56,341 nt of DNA. Source: an uncultured Bacteroidia bacterium (GTDB taxonomy: Bacteria > Bacteroidota > Bacteroidia > Bacteroidales > Prolixibacteraceae). Where the stretch lies: positions 1 through 56,341 of the forward strand of contig CAIVCR010000095.1 in assembly GCA_903904515.1 (NCBI GenBank), written 5' to 3'. The notes beneath the pieces were generated by a model that ran no database searches, was not told where the DNA came from, and was given only the letters and a program-made list of their open reading frames with translations. The position numbers and the translations under genes are program-made. Of the stretch, positions 8,656 to 17,028 are shown piece by piece (the first letter of the stretch is position 1; each line of letters starts with the position of its first letter).

Positions 8656-11600
8656 ATGAGAAATCTTTTACCAGGTTTATTTGCTGTTTGTTCCGTTTTG
8701 AGTTCAGCGATTTGTCAATCTCAGACAAGATTCCCTTCAGATGTTTATCAGTTTATTGAAAACCCTGGAATGCTTGAGTTGAATCAGGAGCCAGGCCACG
8801 CCCCTTTGGTTGCCTTTAATAACCTGGACAAAGCTCGGTCAGACACGAAGGATCAATCACAGGGTTATCTTTCTTTAAATGGGGTATGGAAGTTTCATTT
8901 TTCAGAAAATCCGGCAGCCGCACCAGCCAATTTTTTTCAATCCCGGTTTGACGATCATGCCTGGGGCAGCATAAACGTTCCGGGAAACTGGGAGATGCAG
9001 GGGTATGGCGACCCGATGTTTCGAAATGTTTCTCAGCCTTTTAAGGTTAATCCGCCAAGGATTCCTCACGATTATAATCCGGTCGGATCGTACCGGAGAT
9101 CGTTTAATGTGCCGGCTGAATGGAGGGGACGTGAAATATTCCTTCGAATGGACGGATCAACCTCCGCAACTTTTGTTTGGTTGAACGGCAAAGAGGTAGG
9201 TTTTAACAAAGGGGCGAATGAGCCTGCAGAATATAATCTGACACCCCTATTGATTTCAGGAGAAAATACCCTGGCTGTTCAGGTTTATAAATATTCAGAC
9301 GGCACTTACCTTGAGGATCAGGACTTCTGGAGACTTGCCGGGATCTTCCGGGATGTTTACCTGATGGCAACACCTTCGGTTCATATGCGTGATTATTGCG
9401 TGACAACCGACCTCGATGATCACTATCGCGATGCGTATTTAAACATTAAGGTCATGCTGAAAAATTATCAGAAAGAACCAAAAAGCGGATTCAGGGTCAG
9501 AGCTACCCTTTACGGAAGCGGTCATCAGATCATCCAGGAACCCTTTGTTTCAGATGTTGTTAACCTTGCAGGTTCTGAAGACAGGGAAATTAAATTAACA
9601 TCACGGGTAGTAAATCCACTGAAATGGTCCTCGGAATATCCAAACCTGTATCAGTTAACACTTGAACTCATCACAGAGGCAGGTAAAACAGAAGAGATTA
9701 TCCCTGCACATCTTGGCTTTAAGAAAGTCGAAATTAAACATCAGGCACTCTATCTGAATGGAGTGGCAATCAAACTCAACGGCGTAAACAGTCATATGCA
9801 GCACCCCCTGCTTGGTCATGCGATGGATGTTGAGACGATCCGGAAAGATTTTACATTGATGAAAAGATTTAATATTAATCTGGTTCGGACCTCCCATTAT
9901 CCTCCCCAGCAGGAATATATTGAACTGGCTGATCAGCTGGGAATCTTTATTGTCGACGAGACAGGTGATGAGTCGCATGCCACAGAATATGTTTCTGAGA
10001 AAGACGAATGGACAAATGCTTATGTTGAACGGGTGAATAAAATGGTTTTGCGGGACAGGAATCATCCCTCGGTGCTGTTTTGGAGTGCGGGAAATGAGAG
10101 CGGGTTTGGTAAAAATATCTGCGAAGTGATTAAGGAGGGGAAACGTCTTGATCCGACACGACCATGGATGTATGGAGGGAATACGGATGATGTGGATTGG
10201 AAAAATGAAGTTCCCTGCGAAGAGATTATTGGTCCGCGCTACCCGACGCCCTATGAGTTGGAAACCCGTATTGCCCAGGTTCCGGAGAGTCAGGATTCCC
10301 GGCCATCTTTCATGGATGAATATGTCGCAACAACCGGCAATGGAGCTGGCGGACTTGACGAGTTTTGGGAGAAGATTTATAAATATCCGCGGCTTACCGG
10401 GGGGGCTATCTGGGATTGGATGAGCCCGGGGATAACCGAAAAAATAAGGTTGTTAAAAGATGAATCTCCGAATCAGATAAATAGTTCCATAAAAGGTCGG
10501 GCCATTTTGGTGGCCGGAAAGTTTGGTAAAGCCATTGAACTGAACGGACACGATCAATGGGTTGAAACTTACCGGGATCCCTCACTGGATATTACCGGCA
10601 GTAAGCTTACCTTATCGCTTTGGGTTTACCCGAATAAATGGAATGGGAACGGCACCTATTTGGTTAAAGGTGATTATCAGTATGGTATCGTTCAGAAGGA
10701 TGAGAGTAATCTGGAGTTTTATCTTACTGATCGTCAAAAACTAGCCATTATTGGAGCTTTACCGCAAGGGTGGACCGGGAATTGGCATCATATTGCAGGT
10801 ATTTGTGACGGTAAGGAGATGTCGCTTTATATTGATGGGAAGAAAGTGGCAAACCGGCCGTTCACCGGAAATATTACCAATAAGCCATTTCCCGTTTCCC
10901 TGGGATATAGCACTGAAAATGAAGGATCGGAATATTCTGATAACATGTGTAATGCCTTGTTTGACAGGGTTGCAATTTTCGATCATACGATTCCAATTGA
11001 CCGATTACTGGCTGATGACGCTCCTGCATTGAAGAATGAATCGCGGTTGTGGCTCGATTTTGACCAGGAGGAGTTTAAGGGAGATTATTTTAGTCTGGGA
11101 ATAGGCGCAAGGTCTTATGGCATGGTATGGCCCGACCGGACCCCTCAGCCGGAACTCTGGCAGGTTAAGAAATCAGCGCAACCCGTTCATGCTGAATGGC
11201 GGAATTCAGAAAAAGGGATCGTTGAAATCACAAATCGTTTTGCGTTCACTAATCTTAATGAATTGAATTGTGTGTGGGTGTTGCAGGGCGATAATTCGCC
11301 GCTGCAGCAGGGGACGCTTGACCTTTCACTGAAGGGGGGAGAAAAGGGGGAACTCGTTATACCGTTTCAGAAGCCTGAACTAAAGCCCGGAGTTTCGTAT
11401 CGACTGCTCCTTAGCTTTCAAACCAAAGAGGATAAATTTTATGCCGGAAGGGGCTTTGAATTGGCCTGGGAACAACTGAATTTAACCTGGTCTGTTCCTG
11501 AAAAAATACAGATGAAAAGCTCTGATAATTCTCTCAAGGTTCAGGATAATAATGAGATGCTTGCAATTTCCGGTCCAAATTTCACCTATTCATTTGATAA

Positions 11601-12450
11601 ATTAACGGGAAACCTGAGTTCGATAAAATATGAGGGGGTGAACATGATACAAAAGGGAGCAGAACTGAGTGTCTGGAGAGCCCCCCTGGTCAATGAAACC
11701 GACCCATGGGCCAATTATGGTTCTCAGCTAAACGATCGTCAGCCAGGGATGGGTAACGGTCCTGTGAATAATTGGTACACTCTGGGATTAAATAAACTCA
11801 GTTTTAAATTGGATCAATTGATATGGTCCATGAATGACGCAGGAGAGGTTGTCATCGCTGTAAATAATCATGCAGAAGGGGCAACCTATCACACCGCGTT
11901 CTCGAATGCATTTACCTATATAATCAGCTCAGATGGACAAGTGAAAATACTTCATTCCGTTACTCCACACGGAGTGATGCCTGCATGGCTTCCCAAAATC
12001 GGACTGAAATGGAGACTGAATAAAACCTTTGAAAACATTGCCTGGAATGGACGAGGTCCGTTTGAAAACTATCCTGACCGGAAGAGTGGCGCAAAGTTGG
12101 GGATTTATAAATGCAGCCTCAGCGAATTCAATGAACCTTATCTGAAACCTCAGGACTATGGATGCCGGACAGACAACAAATGGGTAACCTTCCAAAACAA
12201 TGAAGGTGTGGGGATTACTTTTTCAGGAGATCAACTGTTTAATTTTAGTGCTCAGACTTACGACACCGACCATCTTACCCGAGCACTATATCCTTATCAG
12301 TTAGTCCCTTCAGATGAGATTACGCTAAATTTTGACTATGCCACAAGCGGTGTTGGATGTACAGCAATTTCGGTACTTAACGAATATCGGGTCTTACCCA
12401 GGATATATTCTTATGTTTCGTTTGTGAGGCCTTTCAAACTTAAAGAGTAG
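8656..12450 (+). CDS. GH2 beta-galactosidase with inserted LamG-like domain
   Basis: A 1264-residue exported LacZ-type enzyme. After a signal peptide come the GH2 sugar-binding domain (about 60-240), the immunoglobulin-like domain (about 245-350), and the TIM barrel with acid/base E481 in SAGNESGFG and probable nucleophile E555 in FMDEYVA. Residues ~620-790 are a LamG/concanavalin-like jellyroll (SLWVYPNKWNG, WHHIAGICDGKEMSLYIDG) spliced into the end of the barrel, before SYGMVWPDRTPQPE. The beta-galactosidase small-chain domain occupies ~960-1260. LacZ itself is about 1020 residues, and the insert accounts for most of the difference. It may bind polysaccharide (inference). No SusC/SusD pair or sugar regulator is adjacent. 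Confidence 0.93.
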   Translation: MRNLLPGLFAVCSVLSSAICQSQTRFPSDVYQFIENPGMLELNQEPGHAPLVAFNNLDKARSDTKDQSQGYLSLNGVWKFHFSENPAAAPANFFQSRFDDHAWGSINVPGNWEMQGYGDPMFRNVSQPFKVNPPRIPHDYNPVGSYRRSFNVPAEWRGREIFLRMDGSTSATFVWLNGKEVGFNKGANEPAEYNLTPLLISGENTLAVQVYKYSDGTYLEDQDFWRLAGIFRDVYLMATPSVHMRDYCVTTDLDDHYRDAYLNIKVMLKNYQKEPKSGFRVRATLYGSGHQIIQEPFVSDVVNLAGSEDREIKLTSRVVNPLKWSSEYPNLYQLTLELITEAGKTEEIIPAHLGFKKVEIKHQALYLNGVAIKLNGVNSHMQHPLLGHAMDVETIRKDFTLMKRFNINLVRTSHYPPQQEYIELADQLGIFIVDETGDESHATEYVSEKDEWTNAYVERVNKMVLRDRNHPSVLFWSAGNESGFGKNICEVIKEGKRLDPTRPWMYGGNTDDVDWKNEVPCEEIIGPRYPTPYELETRIAQVPESQDSRPSFMDEYVATTGNGAGGLDEFWEKIYKYPRLTGGAIWDWMSPGITEKIRLLKDESPNQINSSIKGRAILVAGKFGKAIELNGHDQWVETYRDPSLDITGSKLTLSLWVYPNKWNGNGTYLVKGDYQYGIVQKDESNLEFYLTDRQKLAIIGALPQGWTGNWHHIAGICDGKEMSLYIDGKKVANRPFTGNITNKPFPVSLGYSTENEGSEYSDNMCNALFDRVAIFDHTIPIDRLLADDAPALKNESRLWLDFDQEEFKGDYFSLGIGARSYGMVWPDRTPQPELWQVKKSAQPVHAEWRNSEKGIVEITNRFAFTNLNELNCVWVLQGDNSPLQQGTLDLSLKGGEKGELVIPFQKPELKPGVSYRLLLSFQTKEDKFYAGRGFELAWEQLNLTWSVPEKIQMKSSDNSLKVQDNNEMLAISGPNFTYSFDKLTGNLSSIKYEGVNMIQKGAELSVWRAPLVNETDPWANYGSQLNDRQPGMGNGPVNNWYTLGLNKLSFKLDQLIWSMNDAGEVVIAVNNHAEGATYHTAFSNAFTYIISSDGQVKILHSVTPHGVMPAWLPKIGLKWRLNKTFENIAWNGRGPFENYPDRKSGAKLGIYKCSLSEFNEPYLKPQDYGCRTDNKWVTFQNNEGVGITFSGDQLFNFSAQTYDTDHLTRALYPYQLVPSDEITLNFDYATSGVGCTAISVLNEYRVLPRIYSYVSFVRPFKLKE

Positions 12451-12594
12451 TTGAGGGGTTGATATGAAAAGTGGGTTTATTATGTTTTTTGTTAAATTTA
12501 TGTAAATAAGTTTGTCCTTTACAACTTTTCTTATTTGTAAGCGTTATAAATTAAAATAATTGGGATATTAACGCTTAATCAAAAAACAGGAAAA

Positions 12595-13038
12595 ATGAAA
12601 AGAAAAGAGTTTTTCACAACCCTAGGCATATCGGCAGGGACTGTGATGTTTGCTCCGTTTTTAGTGTCGTGCAGTAAAGGAAGTTCAGTAGTTGATCCTG
12701 GAACAGGTGGAACAACGGGTGGGACAGTTGATTTTACACTCGATTTGTCATTAGCTGCTAATTCGGCCCTTATGGCAGTTGGAGGATCGTTGACAAATAA
12801 TGGAGTGGTTATTGCCAATACCTCCTCAGGTTATGTTGCCCTTGCTTCTGCATGTACTCATCAGGGGTCTGCAGTTCTTTATGATAGCACAAACAACCGT
12901 TTTAATTGTTCAAATACAGGTGGGGGACATGGATCACAATATGCACTCAATGGGGCAGTAACTGCAGGACCGGCGCCCAAAGCATTAAAGTTGTACAATA
13001 CAACACTAACCGGAACTAAGCTAAGGGTTTTTGCTTAA
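12595..13038 (+). CDS. Rieske-like [2Fe-2S] lipoprotein, variant motif
   Basis: A 147-residue protein with an N-terminal export signal ending in a lipobox-like LVSC (cysteine about 26), then a low-complexity Gly/Thr linker and a C-terminal Rieske fold. The first ligand pair ACTHQGS is normal. The second box reads NCSNTGGGHGSQ, so cysteine and histidine are six residues apart instead of the usual two. The end (NGAVTAGPAPKALKLY) is typical of the family. Whether it still holds a cluster is uncertain. A 144-base gap separates it from the GH2 gene, so it may have its own promoter. A strong terminator follows. Redox partner unknown. Confidence 0.82.
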   Translation: MKRKEFFTTLGISAGTVMFAPFLVSCSKGSSVVDPGTGGTTGGTVDFTLDLSLAANSALMAVGGSLTNNGVVIANTSSGYVALASACTHQGSAVLYDSTNNRFNCSNTGGGHGSQYALNGAVTAGPAPKALKLYNTTLTGTKLRVFA

Positions 13039-13074
13039 GAAGCTTTTGTTATTTGATAAATGGATGGAATTAGA

Positions 13075-13122
13075 AGAAGGTAAAAGGCCAGAAAATCAAT
13101 GTTTTCTGGCCTTTTACCTTCT
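13075..13122. terminator. bidirectional terminator
   Basis: Perfect 21-bp arms (13075-13095 and 13102-13122) around a 6-base loop, with GGCC-rich core and AAAA/TTTT flanks inside the arms. It lies between the converging Rieske and esterase genes. Confidence 0.85.
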
Positions 13123-13143
13123 GTAGCAGATCACACGATATGC

Positions 13144-14019
13144 TTACCTGTGAAATTTCTCGCCTGTGAATTTTAAACAGTCGTAAAGTCCTGTACGCCA
13201 ATAGGACCAGGAGTGGGTGCCATTACGGACCCTGTATTCATGAGCGATATTCAGGTCTCGCATACCGATATGCAGCAGTGAATTACCCTTGTACAAAAAA
13301 TCATCATCGCCGCAGTCGATATAAAACCGGATTCCATTAAGTTTCTCTGCCGGAACATCATGGATCAGATGAAGCGGACTGTGCGCTTTCCAGGCATCGG
13401 TTAACCTGGCTTCCCCTTTGAGGTTAACACCGTAAATATCCTTGAAATATGAAGTGTATTGCTCATCCGATTGCTTTACAATCTCTTCGTCAGAAAAAGT
13501 GGCACTGCTTAATGCGACACAGGTGGAGAAGATATCGGGATTACGCATCGAAAGTTCCAACGCGCCATATCCCCCCATCGAAAGTCCGGCAATTGCCCTG
13601 AACTCTTTTTTTGCCCTGATCCGGTACTCTTTTTCAACAAATGGGATCAGCTCTTTTATAAACATATCTTCCCATTTATCTTTTCCGTCCGCGCTGTTGA
13701 AATACCAGGAGACCTTTCCGTCAGGCATAATAATAACAGAGGACGGAAATGCCCCTTCGGCGATCCCTTTATCTGCAATTTCACCCGCCTCTCCATACTG
13801 AATCCAACCGGTTTCATCATCCGAAAAACCATGTAAAAGGTAGACGACTGGATAGCTTCGCTGTGAGGATTCATAACCGGCCGGCAGGTAAACAGAATAT
13901 TTTACCGGGTAGCTAACGATTGCACTTTTGAAGGTCAGGCTCTCAATCACTTTTCCTTTCTGAGCGAAGGATGAGAAGGAGAGAGCCAGGAAAAGTGAGG
14001 TGATAAAAAGAGATTTCAT
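13144..14019 (-). CDS. secreted esterase, esterase D/feruloyl esterase-like
   Basis: A 291-residue alpha/beta hydrolase with a signal peptide (FITSLFLALSFSSFAQ). The HG oxyanion motif appears in VVYLLHGFSDDETGW, the nucleophile elbow is GLSMGGYGA (S147), and the C-terminal GTHSWSYW supplies the probable catalytic histidine. This matches the putative esterase family (PF00756) that includes S-formylglutathione hydrolase, carbohydrate acetyl/feruloyl esterases and Fes-type enzymes. The signal peptide favours an extracellular ester on a polysaccharide. It reads toward the Rieske gene and has no clear operon partner. Confidence 0.88.
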   Translation of the reverse strand: MKSLFITSLFLALSFSSFAQKGKVIESLTFKSAIVSYPVKYSVYLPAGYESSQRSYPVVYLLHGFSDDETGWIQYGEAGEIADKGIAEGAFPSSVIIMPDGKVSWYFNSADGKDKWEDMFIKELIPFVEKEYRIRAKKEFRAIAGLSMGGYGALELSMRNPDIFSTCVALSSATFSDEEIVKQSDEQYTSYFKDIYGVNLKGEARLTDAWKAHSPLHLIHDVPAEKLNGIRFYIDCGDDDFLYKGNSLLHIGMRDLNIAHEYRVRNGTHSWSYWRTGLYDCLKFTGEKFHR

Positions 14020-14028
14020 AGTGAGAAC

Positions 14029-14146
14029 ATTAAATGCAAATGTTAAAATGCAAAATTAAAATGCAAAGTAAAAAAGGTTGATATGCGATATTCCGGTATT
14101 CTCCGTAATTTCCATCTTACCCTTTGCACTTTGCATTTTGAATTAA
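14029..14146. repeat. AATGCAAA repeats, direct and inverted
   Basis: Three AATGCAAA-type direct repeats at 14032-14070 and, about 60 bases later, the inverted form CTTTGCACTTTGCATTTT (about 14124-14141). The copies could pair into a long imperfect stem between the DHOD-like gene and the esterase gene. I see no gene in this gap. Confidence 0.7.
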
Positions 14147-14187
14147 ACTTATCCGGATTACTAATTTGATTTTCCGGATGAAGGCAA

Positions 14188-15201
14188 CTATACCATCGGA
14201 TATTTCTTCAGAATTTCGTTTGATTTCATCAGGATATCGACATACTGAGCCCTTTTGTAAGCGTATGGATCCTTTGAGTTAATCATGGAAAGTTTTCCCT
14301 TGAAATCCTGTATTGTTTTGTACCCACGCGCATCCATCCACTCTTCGAGCAGATCGATCATGCCGGTAATATGGCTTGCCTTGTTCCTGTAAATTGCGCT
14401 TACTACCTGAACGGTACCCGCTCCGGCCAGCAACATTTTAATCATATCACTACCGTCTGAGATCCCCCTGCTGGCACAGATATCAGCCTTGATATTTCCA
14501 TAGAGTAACCCTGCGAACCTAAGGCTTAATTGGTAATCTTTAGGATGTGTGAGGTCAAAAGGATAGAAGAATTCTTCGGTTTCAATATTGATTTCCGGTT
14601 GAAAGAAACGGTTAAATAAAACTACCCCGCTGGCACCTGCTTTATCCATTTTGCTGATCAGATTTAGCGGATTCCCATAGAAAGGGCTAAGTTTTACGCT
14701 GATTGGAATCTTAAGAATACTTTTAAGTTTTGAGAGTATACGAACCTGCTTATCTTCTATCTCTGCCCCGGAAGCTTCTGCATTAACCGGTACATCGTAG
14801 AAGTTAAGTTCCAATCCGGCAATCCCGGTTTTTTCGAGTGCAAGTGCGTACTCATCCCAGGACTCTTCATAGGAGGCATTTAAGCTTGCAAATACAGGAA
14901 TAGAAACTTTGGACAGAAGCTTTTCGAGTTTAAACAGATGTTCTTTTGCTCCACCGTGTTTAACCTGTGGAAATAAATTCTGCATCTCCGCATTCCGTTC
15001 ATCGTATTCTCCAAGTTGATCCTGAAGTTGAATTTGTTCCAGATGAATCTGCTCTTCAAACAATGACCTGTAGACAATAGCTGCCACACCGGCTCGTTCA
15101 ATCTTCTGAATTACATTAGGATCTTCAACTAAGCTGGAAGCACCCAGAATGATGGGATTCTTCAGCTCAACTCCCATATAAGTGGTTCTTAAATCTGCCA
15201 T
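14188..15201 (-). CDS. dihydroorotate dehydrogenase-like protein
   Basis: A 337-residue TIM-barrel flavoprotein of the PyrD superfamily. It opens with DLRTTYMGVELKNPIILGAS, the N-terminal pattern of class 1 enzymes, and has PISVKLSPFYGNP (FMN-site lysine) and AGASGVVLFNRF near the middle. A catalytic cysteine at the class 1 position is not obvious. Proteins of this branch are commonly annotated dihydroorotate dehydrogenase-like and may not act on dihydroorotate. No other pyrimidine gene is nearby, so a pyrD symbol is not justified. The ATG at 15201 is used. Confidence 0.85.
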   Translation of the reverse strand: MADLRTTYMGVELKNPIILGASSLVEDPNVIQKIERAGVAAIVYRSLFEEQIHLEQIQLQDQLGEYDERNAEMQNLFPQVKHGGAKEHLFKLEKLLSKVSIPVFASLNASYEESWDEYALALEKTGIAGLELNFYDVPVNAEASGAEIEDKQVRILSKLKSILKIPISVKLSPFYGNPLNLISKMDKAGASGVVLFNRFFQPEINIETEEFFYPFDLTHPKDYQLSLRFAGLLYGNIKADICASRGISDGSDMIKMLLAGAGTVQVVSAIYRNKASHITGMIDLLEEWMDARGYKTIQDFKGKLSMINSKDPYAYKRAQYVDILMKSNEILKKYPMV

Positions 15202-15423
15202 AATATTAAAATTTTGATGGTTTTACGAAAATAATAAAAGCAACTCAATATGCATTAATAAGATAAGCGAATACAACATTGTCCGTTTATTCGGAAGGCA
15301 CTTGTTGCGAAATTAATCTTTTAATTTGAAATAGAGTATTTTTTATTTATACAGATTTCGACCATCTTTGTGCGTGGGAAAGTGGTTCAATTTTATCAGA
15401 ACGTAGATCAAAAACTTTAGTAA

Positions 15424-15906
15424 ATGATTGAAAAAAAACTTCTTTTTGTTTGTCTCGGAAATATTTGCCGCTCACCTGCCGCTGAGGCTGTAATGGTTGA
15501 AAAGTTAAAAAAGGCTGGAATGGATGCACGGATCATGTGTGATTCAGCCGGAATATTAGGTTACCATGCTGGTGAAAAGGCGGATTACAGGATGCGTAAC
15601 CATGCCCTTCAAAGGGGGTATAAGGTTACCAGCCTTTCAAGGAAGGTGAAGGCGGATGTCGATTTTGATCACTTTGATATGATCATCGGAATGGACGAGC
15701 AGAACATCAAGGATCTCAATTTGCTTGTCCGCTCTTCAGCAGATCTGAATAAAATATTCCGAATGACCGATTTTTCTTCGCAATCAGCTTATGATCATAT
15801 TCCCGATCCCTATTACGGGGGATCAGATGGATTTGAACTGGTTCTTGATTTATTGGAAGATGCGTGTGACGGACTTATTAAATACCTTGAAAAAAGGAAA
15901 CAATAA
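15424..15906 (+). CDS. low-molecular-weight protein tyrosine phosphatase
   Basis: A 160-residue cytoplasmic phosphatase. The P-loop CLGNICRS (residues 10-17) is the CX5RS signature, and the DPYYGG near residue 122 holds the general-acid aspartate. Length fits the family. In bacteria such enzymes often act on tyrosine kinases of capsule export, but no capsule genes are visible here. A small lipoprotein gene follows after 57 bases on the same strand and may share its transcript. The start ATG lies after a 220-base AT-rich gap with a weak promoter-like CATCTTTG near 15363. Confidence 0.93.
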   Translation: MIEKKLLFVCLGNICRSPAAEAVMVEKLKKAGMDARIMCDSAGILGYHAGEKADYRMRNHALQRGYKVTSLSRKVKADVDFDHFDMIIGMDEQNIKDLNLLVRSSADLNKIFRMTDFSSQSAYDHIPDPYYGGSDGFELVLDLLEDACDGLIKYLEKRKQ

Positions 15907-15963
15907 AATGAAATTGATAGAAATTAATAGAAATAGGTTGATATTATTAATTCCAGGAAATAA

Positions 15964-16302
15964 ATGAAAATGAATCGAATAGTACTTCTTTTAGGGCTGA
16001 TCATAGGACTGTCAGGATGTGGGGTGCAACATAAGGTTATTCGCGATTTTAAAGGGAAAACAAAGGCTGATCTTGTTCTGGCAAAGGGAAAGCCGGTACG
16101 CACAGAAATCAATGAAAAGGGACAAACGATCTATATTTATCAAGCCAGTAAGCGGCTTAAGGCGGCTCCGATAAATACGGGGCAGTTTCAGTATGATCGT
16201 TTCGAGAGTCCCAGGGCGACAAAGACCGATACCTATAAGTTTTTTATCAATTCTTATGGAATCATTGAAGATGTCACCTATAATGTTGACTATAGCCGTT
16301 AA
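15964..16302 (+). CDS. small lipoprotein, unknown function
   Basis: A 112-residue protein with a short signal sequence and a clear lipobox, LSGC, at about residues 16-19. The mature part (VLAKGKPVRTEINEKG, then IYIYQ) resembles small outer-membrane lipoproteins of the SmpA/BamE type in general shape, but the match is too weak to name it. A second in-frame ATG at 15970 is equally possible. It follows the tyrosine phosphatase gene by 57 bases and ends just before the tRNA-Leu promoter. Confidence 0.75.
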   Translation: MKMNRIVLLLGLIIGLSGCGVQHKVIRDFKGKTKADLVLAKGKPVRTEINEKGQTIYIYQASKRLKAAPINTGQFQYDRFESPRATKTDTYKFFINSYGIIEDVTYNVDYSR

Positions 16303-16335
16303 TCAGGGATTTGCAAAATTTTGATAATTGGCGAA

Positions 16336-16364
16336 TTTGTAAGCCGATTTTTTTTATATCTTTG
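16336..16364 (+). promoter_or_regulatory. promoter of tRNA-Leu
   Basis: TTTG at 16336-16339 and TATCTTTG at 16357-16364, 17 bases apart, match the Bacteroidota promoter; the tRNA begins 20 bases further on. Confidence 0.75.
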
Positions 16365-16383
16365 CAACCGCTAAAGGCAATTT

Positions 16384-16470
16384 GCCCAGATGGTGAAATT
16401 GGTAGACACGCCAGCTTGAGGGGCTGGTTCCGGTTACGGTGTGCAAGTTCGAGTCTTGTTCTGGGCACCA
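16384..16470 (+). tRNA. tRNA-Leu(GAG)
   Basis: An 87-base class II tRNA with acceptor stem GCCCAGA/TCTGGGC, discriminator A and an encoded CCA end. The anticodon stem CCAGC/GCTGG closes the loop TTGAGGG, giving GAG. A long variable arm fits leucine. A promoter and a terminator frame it, so it is a single-gene unit. Confidence 0.95.
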
Positions 16471-16473
16471 TAA

Positions 16474-16512
16474 AATAAAAAACCCGCTGAATTTCAGTGG
16501 GTTTTTTATTTT
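16474..16512 (+). terminator. intrinsic terminator of tRNA-Leu
   Basis: AAAAAACCCGCTGAA, then its near-complement TTTCAGTGGGTTTTTT: a stem of about 9 bp with a T-tract, starting 4 bases after the CCA end. The following 240 bases up to 16752 hold no gene I can support. Confidence 0.85.
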
Positions 16513-16752
16513 CATAAACGATTCCAAAAACAGAAAAATTCTTCGCTGTATTTTTGGTCTTCAAATCTCAGTTTTTCGATTAGTGTACTTTTTATGTATC
16601 ATTTTTGTAAAAACGATACATAAACCGTCAGTTTTTATTCCTCTTTTTCCCTTTTATACCCGATTTTTGTCCAATCATAATTAAATCTTTCAGGCATTCA
16701 AAGATGAAAATTCATGATAAACATACTTCATCATTTTAAAGGTTAATTAGTT

Positions 16753-17001
16753 ATGAAAGGTATTATTAAAAAAATGGATTGGTTTTTCGACTATTATATT
16801 GCTTATTTTTTGTACAATCCACATAAAATTGACAAATATCACGCGTACATGCTCAATAAATGGGAACCCCAGGGGATTGATTTCGTTAAATCAACAAATC
16901 AAAACCCGGATGAATATGAAAGAATGGTCGTGAATACGCTGTCGGAAATAACTTTTCCGATGGAGATGAATCAGGAGTCTACTCAAATTGAAATTGCCTG
17001 A
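16753..17001 (+). CDS. hypothetical protein, 82 residues
   Basis: A small protein I do not recognise. It is rich in Tyr, Asn and Lys, with an aromatic N-terminal stretch (WFFDYYIAYFLY) that could be a membrane-surface helix, then a polar acidic half. No signal peptide, cysteines or known motif. It lies 27 bases before the 7TM sensor gene on the same strand, so a shared transcript is likely. Codon use looks ordinary for the window, supporting a real gene, but the call rests only on the open frame and its position. Confidence 0.55.
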   Translation: MKGIIKKMDWFFDYYIAYFLYNPHKIDKYHAYMLNKWEPQGIDFVKSTNQNPDEYERMVVNTLSEITFPMEMNQESTQIEIA

Positions 17002-17028
17002 TTCTTTAATCCATTTTCAAATTAATTG

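Noticed and set aside
14188..15201. Assignment as pyrD
   Set aside because: The protein belongs to the PyrD superfamily but to a branch without clear evidence of dihydroorotate activity, and no pyrimidine genes are adjacent.
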